The translations under genes were made by a program, and so were the position numbers. The notes beneath the pieces are model-generated. The model was not told the DNA's origin. It was given only the letters and a program-made list of their open reading frames with translations, and ran no database searches. Source: Thiodiazotropha sp040507225 (GTDB lineage: Bacteria; Pseudomonadota; Gammaproteobacteria; Chromatiales; Chromatiaceae). From it: 64,000 bases of DNA. The DNA lies in the NCBI GenBank assembly GCA_040507225.1, contig JBEVVG010000001.1, positions 248,001 through 312,000 of the forward strand. The letters run 5' to 3'. Numbering within the stretch: the first letter of the stretch is position 1; each line of letters begins with the position of its first letter. Shown in pieces: positions 37,171-45,852 of this stretch.

Positions 37171-38038
37171 ACAGTTTGAAGACCAGGCCACCGGACTGCG
37201 GCGCATGGTTCAGCCGGAGCCGGTGCGGGTGATTGCGGTGACCGGTGGCAAGGGAGGGGTCGGCAAGACCAACATTTCTGCCAACCTGGGTGTCGCCCTG
37301 GCGGAATTGGGGCGCCGGGTGATGTTGCTGGATGCGGATATGGGCCTGGCGAATCTGGATGTAGTGCTGGGGCTGCATGCGCATAAGAACCTTTCTCACG
37401 TGATGCGCGGAGAATCGAGCCTCGAGGAGATCATCGTTACCGGACCCAAGGGTTTGAAAGTGGTGCCGGGGGCCTCCGGTATCCAGCACATGGCGGAGAT
37501 GACGCCGGCCGAGAATGCGGGCCTGATCCATGCCTTCAGTGAGGTGGCCAACGACGTGGACGTGCTGCTGATCGATACCGCGGCCGGAATCTCCGACGTG
37601 GTGATCAGCTTCAGCCGCGCCGCGCAGGAGCAGATCGTGGTAGTCTGTGACGAGCCAGCCTCGATCACTGATGCCTATGCGATCATCAAGTTGCTCAACC
37701 GGGATCATGGCATCAGCCGTTTCAGGATCCTGGCAAACATGGTAAAGAGTGTTCAGGAAGGACGAGATCTATACAATAAGATGTGCCGGGTTACGGATCA
37801 GTACCTGGACGTAATGCTCAGTTATATGGGGAGCATTCCGTACGACGAACAACTTCGCAAAGCGGTAAAAAGCCAGAAACCGGTCGTGGAGGCCTATCCG
37901 AGGTCCCGTGTGGCCCAGGCATTCAAGAATTTGGCCAAGAAGGCCGATAACTGGCCTGTACCTACCGGTGTAAGTGGAGATCTCCAATTTTTCGTCGAAC
38001 GCCTGATCCAATTTTCAAGCCAATACGGGGAGTTATGA
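37151..38038 (+). CDS. flhG: Flagellar number regulator FlhG (FleN), MinD-like ATPase
   Basis: FlhG of 295 residues, starting at GTG 37151 with GGAGG about six bases before it; the ATG at 37163 is too far from that site. Near the N-terminus, DQATGLRRM is the FlhF-activating motif. The deviant Walker A GGKGGVGKT spans 32-40, followed by LLDADMGLANLDV and LIDTAAGIS. The C-terminal helix LQFFVERLIQF fits the membrane-targeting segment. It limits flagellar number and restrains the FleQ-type activator in relatives. It overlaps flhF upstream and fliA downstream. Confidence 0.95.
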   Translation: MNTPMSEQFEDQATGLRRMVQPEPVRVIAVTGGKGGVGKTNISANLGVALAELGRRVMLLDADMGLANLDVVLGLHAHKNLSHVMRGESSLEEIIVTGPKGLKVVPGASGIQHMAEMTPAENAGLIHAFSEVANDVDVLLIDTAAGISDVVISFSRAAQEQIVVVCDEPASITDAYAIIKLLNRDHGISRFRILANMVKSVQEGRDLYNKMCRVTDQYLDVMLSYMGSIPYDEQLRKAVKSQKPVVEAYPRSRVAQAFKNLAKKADNWPVPTGVSGDLQFFVERLIQFSSQYGEL

Positions 38039-38787
38039 CGGTGAACGGCCTAGCGACATACACCGCCATGCAGAAACAGCAAGGCTACAGCGATCTGGTG
38101 GATCAACATGCCGGACTGGTAAAGAGAATCGCTTACCATCTCATGAACCGGTTGCCGCCAAACGTGCAATCGGATGACCTGATCCAGGCTGGCATGCTGG
38201 GCCTGCTAGAAGCGAGCAAGAACTACGATCCCACCCAGGGTGCGAGTTTTGAAACCTATGCGGGCATACGCATTCGCGGCGCCATGCTCGATGAGATCCG
38301 CCGCAGCGACTGGACTCCGCGTTCGGTGCACCGCAAGGCGCGCATGGTGGCGGAGGCGATGCGCGAGATCGAGAACAACGAAGGTCGTGATGCGCGGGAT
38401 GTGGAGGTGGCCGAGGCGCTGGATATGAGTCTGGACGACTACCACCAGATTCTGCAGGATTCGACCGGTTGCCGCATCTTCAGTCTCGATGAACTGACCG
38501 CGGTGAGTGATGGGTTCCCCGCTGTCCGGGATGGACCGATGGATGCCCCGTTCGAGGGCTTGCAGAAGGACGCCTTCAAGAAGGCGCTGGCGGATGCCAT
38601 TGCCGGGCTCCCCGAGCGGGAGCGGCTGGTGATCGCCATGTACTACGACGACGAGATGAACCTGCGGGAGATCGGGCATGTGCTCGGTGTCAGCGAATCC
38701 CGGGTCTGTCAGATTCACAGCCAGGCAACCTTGCGCCTGCGTTCGCGGCTCAATGACTGGCTTTCACTTTTGCACGACGAAGAGTAA
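38035..38787 (+). CDS. fliA: RNA polymerase sigma factor for flagellar genes (sigma-28)
   Basis: FliA of 250 residues. Region 2 (YHLMNRLPPNVQSDDLIQAGMLGLLEA, ETYAGIRIRGAMLDEIR), region 3, and region 4 with helix-turn-helix LREIGHVLGVSESRVCQIHSQA are all present. It directs late flagellar and chemotaxis promoters (TAAA-N15-GCCGATAA type). The anti-sigma FlgM is not in the window. The ATG overlaps the flhG stop by four bases. Confidence 0.97.
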   Translation: MTVNGLATYTAMQKQQGYSDLVDQHAGLVKRIAYHLMNRLPPNVQSDDLIQAGMLGLLEASKNYDPTQGASFETYAGIRIRGAMLDEIRRSDWTPRSVHRKARMVAEAMREIENNEGRDARDVEVAEALDMSLDDYHQILQDSTGCRIFSLDELTAVSDGFPAVRDGPMDAPFEGLQKDAFKKALADAIAGLPERERLVIAMYYDDEMNLREIGHVLGVSESRVCQIHSQATLRLRSRLNDWLSLLHDEE

Positions 38788-38846
38788 CGGTTGGCACGTG
38801 TGGGCCGGTGGTCGTGTAGCCGGCAAGCCACACAAGGGAGACAGCA

Positions 38847-39230
38847 TTGGACAAAAACATGAAGATCCTCATCGTGGATGACTTTTCCACCATGCGGAGA
38901 ATTATCAAGAATCTGCTCCGAGATCTTGGTTTCAACAATACCCAGGAGGCCGACGATGGGTTAACCGCTTTGCCCATGCTGCAGAGCGGGAATTTCGACT
39001 TCTTGGTATCAGACTGGAACATGCCGGGTATGACCGGCATCGATCTGCTCAAGGCAGTACGGGCCGACGAAAAGCTGGCTGCGCTTCCGGTTCTCATGGT
39101 GACGGCTGAATCCAAGCGCGAACAGATCATTGAGGCGGCCCAGGCGGGCGTCAATGGCTATGTCGTCAAGCCATTCACCGCGACAACCCTGGAAGAGAAG
39201 ATCAACAAGATCTTCGAACGTGTGGGTTGA
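38847..39230 (+). CDS. cheY: Chemotaxis response regulator CheY
   Basis: Single-domain receiver of 127 residues. It probably starts at TTG 38847, seven bases after GGGAGA; an ATG four codons on is the alternative. The acid pocket is Asp 11/12, the phosphorylation site Asp 56 (VSDWNMPGMTG), the switch Thr 86 and Lys 108 (VVKPF). CheA phosphorylates it; CheY-P binds FliM to change rotation and CheZ dephosphorylates it. It lies between fliA and cheZ. Confidence 0.97.
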   Translation: MDKNMKILIVDDFSTMRRIIKNLLRDLGFNNTQEADDGLTALPMLQSGNFDFLVSDWNMPGMTGIDLLKAVRADEKLAALPVLMVTAESKREQIIEAAQAGVNGYVVKPFTATTLEEKINKIFERVG

Positions 39231-39256
39231 GTCTATAATCGTCAGGAGTCTGCCAA

Positions 39257-39997
39257 ATGGGGGAAAAACGGGATATTCAAGAGCGCATCGAGATCGCGAA
39301 AGCGCTGGTTACCTGCCTCGAGGCCGGTGATGAAGCGGAAAGTGATCGCCTGATTGCCGAACTAAGCCCACCCAAAAACAAAGATGACCTGTTTCTCGAA
39401 GTCGGTCGGTTGACCCGGGAACTGCATGATGCGATCAACGGTTTCCTGCTGGATGCCCGGATCAGCGACATGACCAATGTCGAGATCCCGGATGCCAAAC
39501 AGCGACTGAGCTATGTCATCACCATGACCCAGCAATCCGCTGACCGCACCCTGAACGCCGTGGAAGAGAGTCTGCCGCTGGTCGAATACCTGGAGCAGCA
39601 GTCGAAGGAACTGCTCGAGCAGTGGAGCCGGCTGCGCTCGCGACTGATGAACAAGGACGACTTCAAAGGTCTGAGCGATTCGCTGACCGAATTTCTGAGC
39701 AAAACCCAGGCCGACAGTGCACAGCTGCACAAGAACCTCTCCGAAGTACTCATGGCACAGGATTTCCAGGATCTCACCGGCCAGATCATCCGCAAGGTCA
39801 TCACCCTTGTGCATGATGTCGAGGAGAAACTGGTGATGCTGGTGAGGATCACCGGACAAAAACTCGAGGAGGGCGGTGACAAGAAGCAGCAAAAGGAAGA
39901 AGAACTTGCCGGTCCCGCGATTCCGGGTCTCGAGCAGGGCGAACAGATGACCAGTCAAGACGATGTGGACGACCTGCTCTCCAGCCTCGGATTTTAG
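39257..39997 (+). CDS. cheZ: Chemotaxis phosphatase CheZ
   Basis: CheZ of 246 residues, which speeds CheY-P hydrolysis. A long four-helix bundle contains the catalytic stretch AQDFQDLTGQIIRKV with the essential Asp and Gln (DLTGQ). The C-terminus SQDDVDDLLSSLGF is the CheY-binding peptide, joined by an acidic/Gln-rich flexible tether. Its position after cheY is the normal polar-flagellate order. Confidence 0.96.
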   Translation: MGEKRDIQERIEIAKALVTCLEAGDEAESDRLIAELSPPKNKDDLFLEVGRLTRELHDAINGFLLDARISDMTNVEIPDAKQRLSYVITMTQQSADRTLNAVEESLPLVEYLEQQSKELLEQWSRLRSRLMNKDDFKGLSDSLTEFLSKTQADSAQLHKNLSEVLMAQDFQDLTGQIIRKVITLVHDVEEKLVMLVRITGQKLEEGGDKKQQKEEELAGPAIPGLEQGEQMTSQDDVDDLLSSLGF

Positions 39998-40068
39998 TTA
40001 TTCGGGCACAGACCGATATATCTGTCAGTGGCTACAAAGTAGTTTGATATTGGTACCGGGAGCGATAC

Positions 40069-42258
40069 ATGACCATCGATGTCAACGACGAAATCCTCCA
40101 GGATTTTCTGGTTGAGGCGGGTGAGATCCTGGAACTGCTCAGCGAGCAGTTGGTGGATCTGGAACAACAGCCGAACGATTTCGATCTGCTCAACGCTGTA
40201 TTCCGCGGTTTTCACACGATCAAGGGTGGGGCAGGGTTTCTCGCCATTGATCCGTTGGTCGAGGTCTGTCACCGGGCCGAGGACGTTTTCAACATATTGC
40301 GCCAGGGACAGCGCCAGGTCACCCCGGACCTGATGGACTCCGTTCTGCAGGTGCTGGACGTGGTCAATGCCATGTTCCAGGAGGTGCGCGGCGGGGTCAT
40401 GCCTGATCATGCAGACCCGGACCTGATCCAACGTCTTAATCGCTACGCGGTGCCCGCCAGCGAGGACGAAGAGGAGGCATCCGACGTCGAGGCTGCAGCC
40501 GAAGAGGAGCCCGAAGAAGCGGAGGTCGAAGAGGTCGAAGCTTCAGCCGAGCCGCAAGCCGCGGCAGAGTCCGGTGCTCATGATGACATGACCGAGAATG
40601 AGTTCGAGGAGCTGCTGGATGCCATCCAGGAGCCCGAGACAGCAGCCAAGCCCGCGTCCGATGAGATCACCGAAGACGAGTTTGAAGCACTGCTCGACGA
40701 ACTGCACGGCAAAGGCAAGTTTACCGGTGCGCCCAAGTCTGAGGCCGAAGCCGCCAAACCACCACCTGGTCCGGCGAGTGGCTCGGATGACATCACCGAG
40801 GATGAGTTCGAACAACTGCTCGATCAGATCCACGGCGAGGGCAAGTTTGACCCGGGAAAACTGAAGCATCCAGAGCCGGAAAAGCCGGCTGTCGAGAAAG
40901 CCAAGCCGGCCGCAAAACCCAAGCCCAAGCCCAAGGCAAAAGCCAAACCGGAAGAAAAACCCAAACCCGCCGCGGCCGCAAAACCACAGCCTGCCCCTGC
41001 GGCCAAGGCGCCGGCCCCGGCAAAACCCGCAGCCGCCGAACCGGCCGCTGCCATGGCCGCTGCCAGCGCGGCCGCCAAGCCGCCGGCCGAGACCACGGTG
41101 CGTGTGGATACCCAGCGTCTCGATGACATCATGAACATGGTGGGCGAACTGGTGCTGGTGCGTAACCGGCTCGCAACCCTGAAGGCCACTTTGAATGACG
41201 AGGAGGTCTCGAATGCGGTCAGCAATCTGGATGTGGTGACCTCTGACCTTCAGCTGGCGGTAATGAAAACCCGCATGCAGCCAATCAAGAAGGTTTTTGG
41301 ACGCTTTCCCCGGGTGGTGCGGGATCTGGCGCGCAGCCTCAAGAAAGAGATCGATCTGGAGATGGTCGGAGAGGAAACCGACCTGGATAAAAATCTGGTG
41401 GAGGCACTGGCGGACCCGTTGGTTCACCTGGTGCGCAACTCCGTCGATCACGGTATCGAGTCACCGGAAGAGCGGGAGGAGAAGAGTAAACCCCGACGCG
41501 GTACGGTGGTGCTTTCAGCTGCCCAGGAGGGCGATCATATCCTGCTCTCGATTGCCGACGATGGCAAAGGCATGGATCCCGAAGCCCTGCGCAGGAAAGC
41601 GGTTGAGAAAGGGATGATGGATAGCGAAGCCGCAGCGCGTCTGGATGACAAGGACTGCTTCAATCTGATTTTTGCGCCCGGTTTTTCCACCAAGACCGAG
41701 ATCTCGGATGTTTCCGGACGGGGTGTCGGGATGGATGTGGTGAAAACCCGCATCGCGCAGATGAACGGATCGGTGGAGATCAACTCGGAACTGGGCCAGG
41801 GTACCCTTATCACCATCAAACTGCCGCTGACCCTGGCGATCCTGCCAACCCTGATGGTATTGCTGGGCAGTCAGCCATTTGCCCTGCCGCTGGCCAGTGT
41901 GGTGGAGATCTTCAATCTGGATCTCAAGCGTACCAACACCGTGGATGGACAACTGACCATCATGGTCAGGGAACGGGCTCTGCCCCTGTTCTACCTCCGC
42001 AAGTGGCTGATCCCTGACAGCCCCATGACCTCGGAGGATAAAACCAAGGGTCATGTGGTGATCGTCAATGTGGGCAATATCCAGGTCGGCCTGGTGGTTG
42101 ATCATCTGATCGGCCAGGAAGAGGTGGTTATCAAACCTCTGGGTGCGCTGCTGCAGGGACTCGACGGCATGGCCGGTGCCACGATTACGGGTGACGGCAA
42201 GATCGCGCTGATCATGGACGTGCCGGGGTTGATGCGTAAATACGCGAAGAAATATTAA
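40069..42258 (+). CDS. cheA: Chemotaxis histidine kinase CheA with FliM/CheZ-like linker repeats
   Basis: CheA of 729 residues. The Hpt domain (about 1-125) has His 49 in FRGFHTIKGGAGF. A long low-complexity linker (about 130-345) rich in Glu, then in Ala, Pro and Lys, replaces a recognisable P2 domain. It contains three repeats: MTENEFEELLDAI (174-186), ITEDEFEALLDELHGKGKF (200-218) and ITEDEFEQLLDQIHGEGKF (242-260). Then come the dimerisation domain (RLDDIMNMVGELVLVRNRL), the ATPase domain (HLVRNSVDHGIESPEER, DDGKGMD, GRGVGMDVVK) and the CheW-like domain. The kinase phosphorylates CheY and CheB. The repeats resemble the CheY-binding ends of FliM and CheZ. An Ala/Pro-rich tether may act as a fishing line. 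Confidence 0.96.
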   Translation: MTIDVNDEILQDFLVEAGEILELLSEQLVDLEQQPNDFDLLNAVFRGFHTIKGGAGFLAIDPLVEVCHRAEDVFNILRQGQRQVTPDLMDSVLQVLDVVNAMFQEVRGGVMPDHADPDLIQRLNRYAVPASEDEEEASDVEAAAEEEPEEAEVEEVEASAEPQAAAESGAHDDMTENEFEELLDAIQEPETAAKPASDEITEDEFEALLDELHGKGKFTGAPKSEAEAAKPPPGPASGSDDITEDEFEQLLDQIHGEGKFDPGKLKHPEPEKPAVEKAKPAAKPKPKPKAKAKPEEKPKPAAAAKPQPAPAAKAPAPAKPAAAEPAAAMAAASAAAKPPAETTVRVDTQRLDDIMNMVGELVLVRNRLATLKATLNDEEVSNAVSNLDVVTSDLQLAVMKTRMQPIKKVFGRFPRVVRDLARSLKKEIDLEMVGEETDLDKNLVEALADPLVHLVRNSVDHGIESPEEREEKSKPRRGTVVLSAAQEGDHILLSIADDGKGMDPEALRRKAVEKGMMDSEAAARLDDKDCFNLIFAPGFSTKTEISDVSGRGVGMDVVKTRIAQMNGSVEINSELGQGTLITIKLPLTLAILPTLMVLLGSQPFALPLASVVEIFNLDLKRTNTVDGQLTIMVRERALPLFYLRKWLIPDSPMTSEDKTKGHVVIVNVGNIQVGLVVDHLIGQEEVVIKPLGALLQGLDGMAGATITGDGKIALIMDVPGLMRKYAKKY

Positions 42259-42351
42259 ATCACCAGTCATTGGCGGTGCGGCGCTTGATTGAGGATCAAG
42301 ACAGGGGTCGCTGCCCGATTCAAAGACAATGGTATGTATTGAAGAGGGACT

Positions 42352-43419
42352 ATGGGCGCCAAGTTGCGTGTACTGATTGTTGACGATTCCGCCTTTTTCC
42401 GAAACCGGGTCATGGCGGCGCTCGCGCCTGCGCAGGATATCGAGGTCGTGGGTACGGCGGGCAACGGTCAGGAGGCAATTGCCCTGGCAAAGAATCTGAA
42501 ACCGGACGTGATCACCATGGATGTGGAGATGCCGGTGGTGGACGGCATCACCGCTGTGCGCCGTATCATGACGGAATCCCCGACCCGAATCCTGATGTTC
42601 TCGGCCCTCACCCGGGAGGGTGCGCGGGAGACTCTGGAGGCGCTTGACGCCGGTGCGATGGACTTCCTGCCCAAGGACATGGGACACCCGTCAGCGGGCA
42701 ACGTACCGGCTGAGAAACAGCTGTTGGAGCGGGTTCGGGATCTTGGAAAGTCCCGCCTGAGCCTGTCTCGTTCGGGGATGGCGGATTACCTGCGAACAAC
42801 CCCGAGGTCCGGCGCAGTGGCGCCGGCTACCGGCGCCTCGGTTTCCTCGGTACGAGCCGATCTGGTTGCGATCGGCGCTTCCACCGGGGGGCCGGTGGCG
42901 CTGCGTCAGGTGCTCAGCGCCCTGCCGCGTAATTTCCCCTTACCGCTGGTTGCGGCGGTACATATGCCGGGAAGTTTCACCACGGCCTACGCGGAGCGTC
43001 TCAATGCGAGTTGCGCGATCAGCATTCGCGAAGCAGTGGACCGGGATCGCCTGACGCCCGGGCAGGCGCTGCTGGCGCCTGGGGGTAAGCAACTGCGGGT
43101 CGAGCGGGCGGCAGGGGGCTACCAGGTGCGTATCACGGATCCCCTTCCGGGACAGATCTATCATCCGAGCGTGGACCTGATGTTCGAATCCGTCGCGGAG
43201 AGTGCGCAGGCACGTGCCTTGTGCGTGGTCCTCACCGGAATGGGTTCGGATGGTCTGCAGGGCGCGAAACAGCTGAAGCGCGCAGGGGCCAGTCTGTGGA
43301 GCCAGGACGAGAAGAGCTGTGTCGTCTATGGTATGCCACAAGCGGTAGAAAAAGCGGGTTTGTCCGATCGGGTGATCAACCTGGATGAGATGGGTCCGCT
43401 GATGGCGAAACTGAAATGA
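42352..43419 (+). CDS. cheB: Chemotaxis methylesterase CheB
   Basis: CheB of 355 residues: receiver domain with phospho-acceptor Asp 57 (ITMDVEMPVVDG), a linker, and the methylesterase domain with catalytic Ser 177 (IGASTGG), His 204 (AAVHMPGSFT) and Asp 300 (TGMGSDG). It removes methyl groups or deamidates receptors for adaptation. The partner methyltransferase cheR and the receptors are outside the window. The last codons overlap motC by four bases. Confidence 0.97.
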   Translation: MGAKLRVLIVDDSAFFRNRVMAALAPAQDIEVVGTAGNGQEAIALAKNLKPDVITMDVEMPVVDGITAVRRIMTESPTRILMFSALTREGARETLEALDAGAMDFLPKDMGHPSAGNVPAEKQLLERVRDLGKSRLSLSRSGMADYLRTTPRSGAVAPATGASVSSVRADLVAIGASTGGPVALRQVLSALPRNFPLPLVAAVHMPGSFTTAYAERLNASCAISIREAVDRDRLTPGQALLAPGGKQLRVERAAGGYQVRITDPLPGQIYHPSVDLMFESVAESAQARALCVVLTGMGSDGLQGAKQLKRAGASLWSQDEKSCVVYGMPQAVEKAGLSDRVINLDEMGPLMAKLK

Positions 43420-44162
43420 GAGTCGACTTTCTAAGTTTCATCGGCATCGTGATCGCTTTTCTGGCGGTTCTGGGTGGAAATTGGCTCGAAGGCGGCCATA
43501 TCGACTCCCTGGCGAACGGTCCCGCCATGGTGATCGTGATCGGCGGCACCATCGGGGCAATTCTGTTGCAGACCCCGGTGCCGGTCTTCTGGCACGCCCT
43601 GAGACTTTCCGGGCGGGTGTTTCTGCCAGCCCGTCTGGATATGCGCACTACCATCGAAAAGCTCGTTGCCTGGAGCAACATCGCCCGCAAGGAGGGACTG
43701 CTCGGGTTGGAAAGCATCGCCGACGAGGAACCGGACCCGTTTATCCGCAAAGGCATGCAGTTGCTGGTCGATGGCAGCGAGCCGGAGGTCCTGCGCAGCA
43801 TTCTCGAGATGGAGGTGGACGCCAGCGAGCAGTTCGACATCCAGGCCGCCAAGGTGTTCGAAGGCATGGGCGGCTACTCGCCGACGATCGGTATCATCGG
43901 CGCAGTGATGGGCCTGATCCACGTGATGCAGAACCTGGCCGATCCCAGCAAACTCGGCAGTGGTATCGCCACTGCGTTCGTCGCCACCATTTATGGCGTG
44001 GGTCTTGCGAACCTGTTCCTGCTGCCGATTGCGGCAAAACTGCGTACCCAGTCTGAGCATATCGTGAAGTTTCGCGAGATGGTCATTGAAGGCGTCATAG
44101 GAATTGCGGAGGGAGACAATCCCCGCAGTATCGAAAACAAGCTGAGAGGCTTCGTCCAGTGA
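43416..44162 (+). CDS. motC: Flagellar stator subunit MotC (MotA family)
   Basis: A MotA-family stator protein of 248 residues with four membrane helices (about 5-25, 33-52, 150-170, 183-203). The cytoplasmic loop contains EPDPFIRKGMQLLVDG, and FEGMGGYSPTIGIIGAVMGLIHVMQNL is the family signature. Genes at this site between cheB and parC in Pseudomonas are motC-motD, the second stator set, and this one is paired with a MotB-type gene 44 bases on. Whether another motAB exists elsewhere cannot be seen. Confidence 0.93.
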   Translation: MRVDFLSFIGIVIAFLAVLGGNWLEGGHIDSLANGPAMVIVIGGTIGAILLQTPVPVFWHALRLSGRVFLPARLDMRTTIEKLVAWSNIARKEGLLGLESIADEEPDPFIRKGMQLLVDGSEPEVLRSILEMEVDASEQFDIQAAKVFEGMGGYSPTIGIIGAVMGLIHVMQNLADPSKLGSGIATAFVATIYGVGLANLFLLPIAAKLRTQSEHIVKFREMVIEGVIGIAEGDNPRSIENKLRGFVQ

Positions 44163-44206
44163 TGTCAGCCAAACGAACCTCAGACATCGTTAGCGGAGGC
44201 TGAATC

Positions 44207-45055
44207 ATGGCCAGAAGACGCAAACGTCAGGAAGCCCATGTCAACCACGAGCGCTGGATTGTCTCCTATGCGGATTTCGTGACTCTGCTGTTTGCATTTT
44301 TCGTCGTCATGTACTCCGTCTCATCCGTCAACGAGGGCAAGTACCGGGTGTTGTCTCAAACCCTGACACATGCCTTCCAGGAGTCTCAGCGCAGTCTCGA
44401 TCCGATCCAGATCGGCGAGCTCACCCGTAGCTCCGGAGATACCCCGGGAATGGGCCAGGAGAACGTTCTCATCGAGGGGGACCTGCAGCAGGGCGTGGGT
44501 ACCCAGGGGCAACCCGGAGCCGGGCAGCAGGCGGCCCTGTCCTCGATGCCGCAAAATGAAAAGCAGCGGTTGCGCTTCCTGGCGGCCACCATTGAGGACA
44601 TGCTCAGCGAATACGTGGACGAAGACCTGGTGGATGTCGATTACTCACCGGACCGGGTTGTGGTCAACATGAAGGACAAGATGCTGTTCGCCAGCGCCAG
44701 CGCCCATCTCTCGCGTACGGCTGCAACTGCTCTGCGGGAGATCAGTGAAGTGCTTGCCGTAGTTCCCAATGCCGTTCAGGTGGAAGGCAATACGGACAAC
44801 CGCCCCATCAGTACCGAGGAATTTCCCTCCAACTGGGAACTTTCCGCAGCCCGTGCCGCGAGCGTGGTGCACCTGATGACACGTTACGGTATCGATCCCG
44901 GCCGCCTCTCTGCGGTGGGCTATGCGGAGCACCGTCCGGTTGCGGGTAACGATACCGCGGAGGGTCGCGCAAAGAACCGTCGTGTCAGTCTGGTGATCAT
45001 GGGCATGCCGGGAGAGGCGGACCGGGTGATCGATCTCCCGGGAGGCGATTCATGA
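44207..45055 (+). CDS. motD: Flagellar stator subunit MotD (MotB family)
   Basis: A MotB-family protein of 282 residues. The N-terminal basic stretch is followed by one helix bearing the proton-accepting Asp (SYADFVTLLFAFFVVMYS, Asp 23). A periplasmic linker rich in Gly and Gln (about 95-115) leads to an OmpA-like peptidoglycan-binding domain with EGNTDNRPIS, NWELSAARAASVVHLM and NRRVSLVIM. It ends with a 4-base overlap into parC, so stator and array-positioning genes are co-translated. Confidence 0.94.
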   Translation: MARRRKRQEAHVNHERWIVSYADFVTLLFAFFVVMYSVSSVNEGKYRVLSQTLTHAFQESQRSLDPIQIGELTRSSGDTPGMGQENVLIEGDLQQGVGTQGQPGAGQQAALSSMPQNEKQRLRFLAATIEDMLSEYVDEDLVDVDYSPDRVVVNMKDKMLFASASAHLSRTAATALREISEVLAVVPNAVQVEGNTDNRPISTEEFPSNWELSAARAASVVHLMTRYGIDPGRLSAVGYAEHRPVAGNDTAEGRAKNRRVSLVIMGMPGEADRVIDLPGGDS

Positions 45056-45852
45056 AGATCTGGACCGTTGCGAATCAGAAGGGCGGGGTGGGAAAGACCA
45101 CCACCTCGGTCTCTCTGGGTGGTCTGCTCAGTACCTGGGGGCTGCGCACCCTGCTGGTCGACATCGATCCGCATGCCTCGCTGACCAGCTATTTCCGTTA
45201 TGACCCGGATGGACTCGAAGCCAGTGTATACAGCCTGTTTCGTGGCGTGGCCCAGGGTGAACCGGTGGATCCAGTGAGTCTGATACACCCCACCGGCACC
45301 GAAGGACTGGACCTGATGCCGGCGGAGATGGCCCTCGCCACACTGGATCGCCAGTCGGGCAAACTCGATGGCCTGGGACTGGTCATCAAACAGGCGATGG
45401 CGCAACTGGAGTCCCGCTACGATCATGTGATTCTCGATTGTCCCCCGATACTCGGGGTGCTGATGATCAACGCGCTGGCGGCCTGTGAGTACCTGCTGAT
45501 GCCGGTACAGACCGAATTCCTCGCGCTCAAGGGGCTCGAGCGCATGCTGCATACCCTGCACATGGTCACCCGCTCACGCAAGCAGCCGCTACCCTACAAA
45601 ATCGTGCCCACCATGTTCGACCGGCGCACCCGGGCCTCGATCGACAGCCTGAGGGTGTTGCGTGAAAGTTATCCGGAGCACATCTGGGACAGCCTGATTC
45701 CTGTGGACACATTGTTCCGCGAGGCGAGCAAGGCAGGTATCCCGCCGGCGATATTCGCGCCCCAGAGCCGTGGTGTCGCAGCCTACGGCCGGTTGCTGCA
45801 GGATCTGCTCAACGAACATGAGCCCTTGTCCGCGGCGGGTGCCGGGGCATGA
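45052..45852 (+). CDS. parC: ParC: ParA-like ATPase for chemotaxis array positioning
   Basis: A 266-residue ParA-family ATPase with Walker A KGGVGKTT (ANQKGGVGKTTTSVSLGG), LLVDIDPHASLTSYF and VILDCPPILG. In Vibrio and Pseudomonas a ParA homologue at this exact place, between motD and a CheW-domain gene, recruits chemotaxis arrays to the flagellated pole. The gene order and the overlapping downstream CheW-domain partner support that role over chromosome partition. It overlaps both neighbours by four bases. Confidence 0.85.
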   Translation: MKIWTVANQKGGVGKTTTSVSLGGLLSTWGLRTLLVDIDPHASLTSYFRYDPDGLEASVYSLFRGVAQGEPVDPVSLIHPTGTEGLDLMPAEMALATLDRQSGKLDGLGLVIKQAMAQLESRYDHVILDCPPILGVLMINALAACEYLLMPVQTEFLALKGLERMLHTLHMVTRSRKQPLPYKIVPTMFDRRTRASIDSLRVLRESYPEHIWDSLIPVDTLFREASKAGIPPAIFAPQSRGVAAYGRLLQDLLNEHEPLSAAGAGA

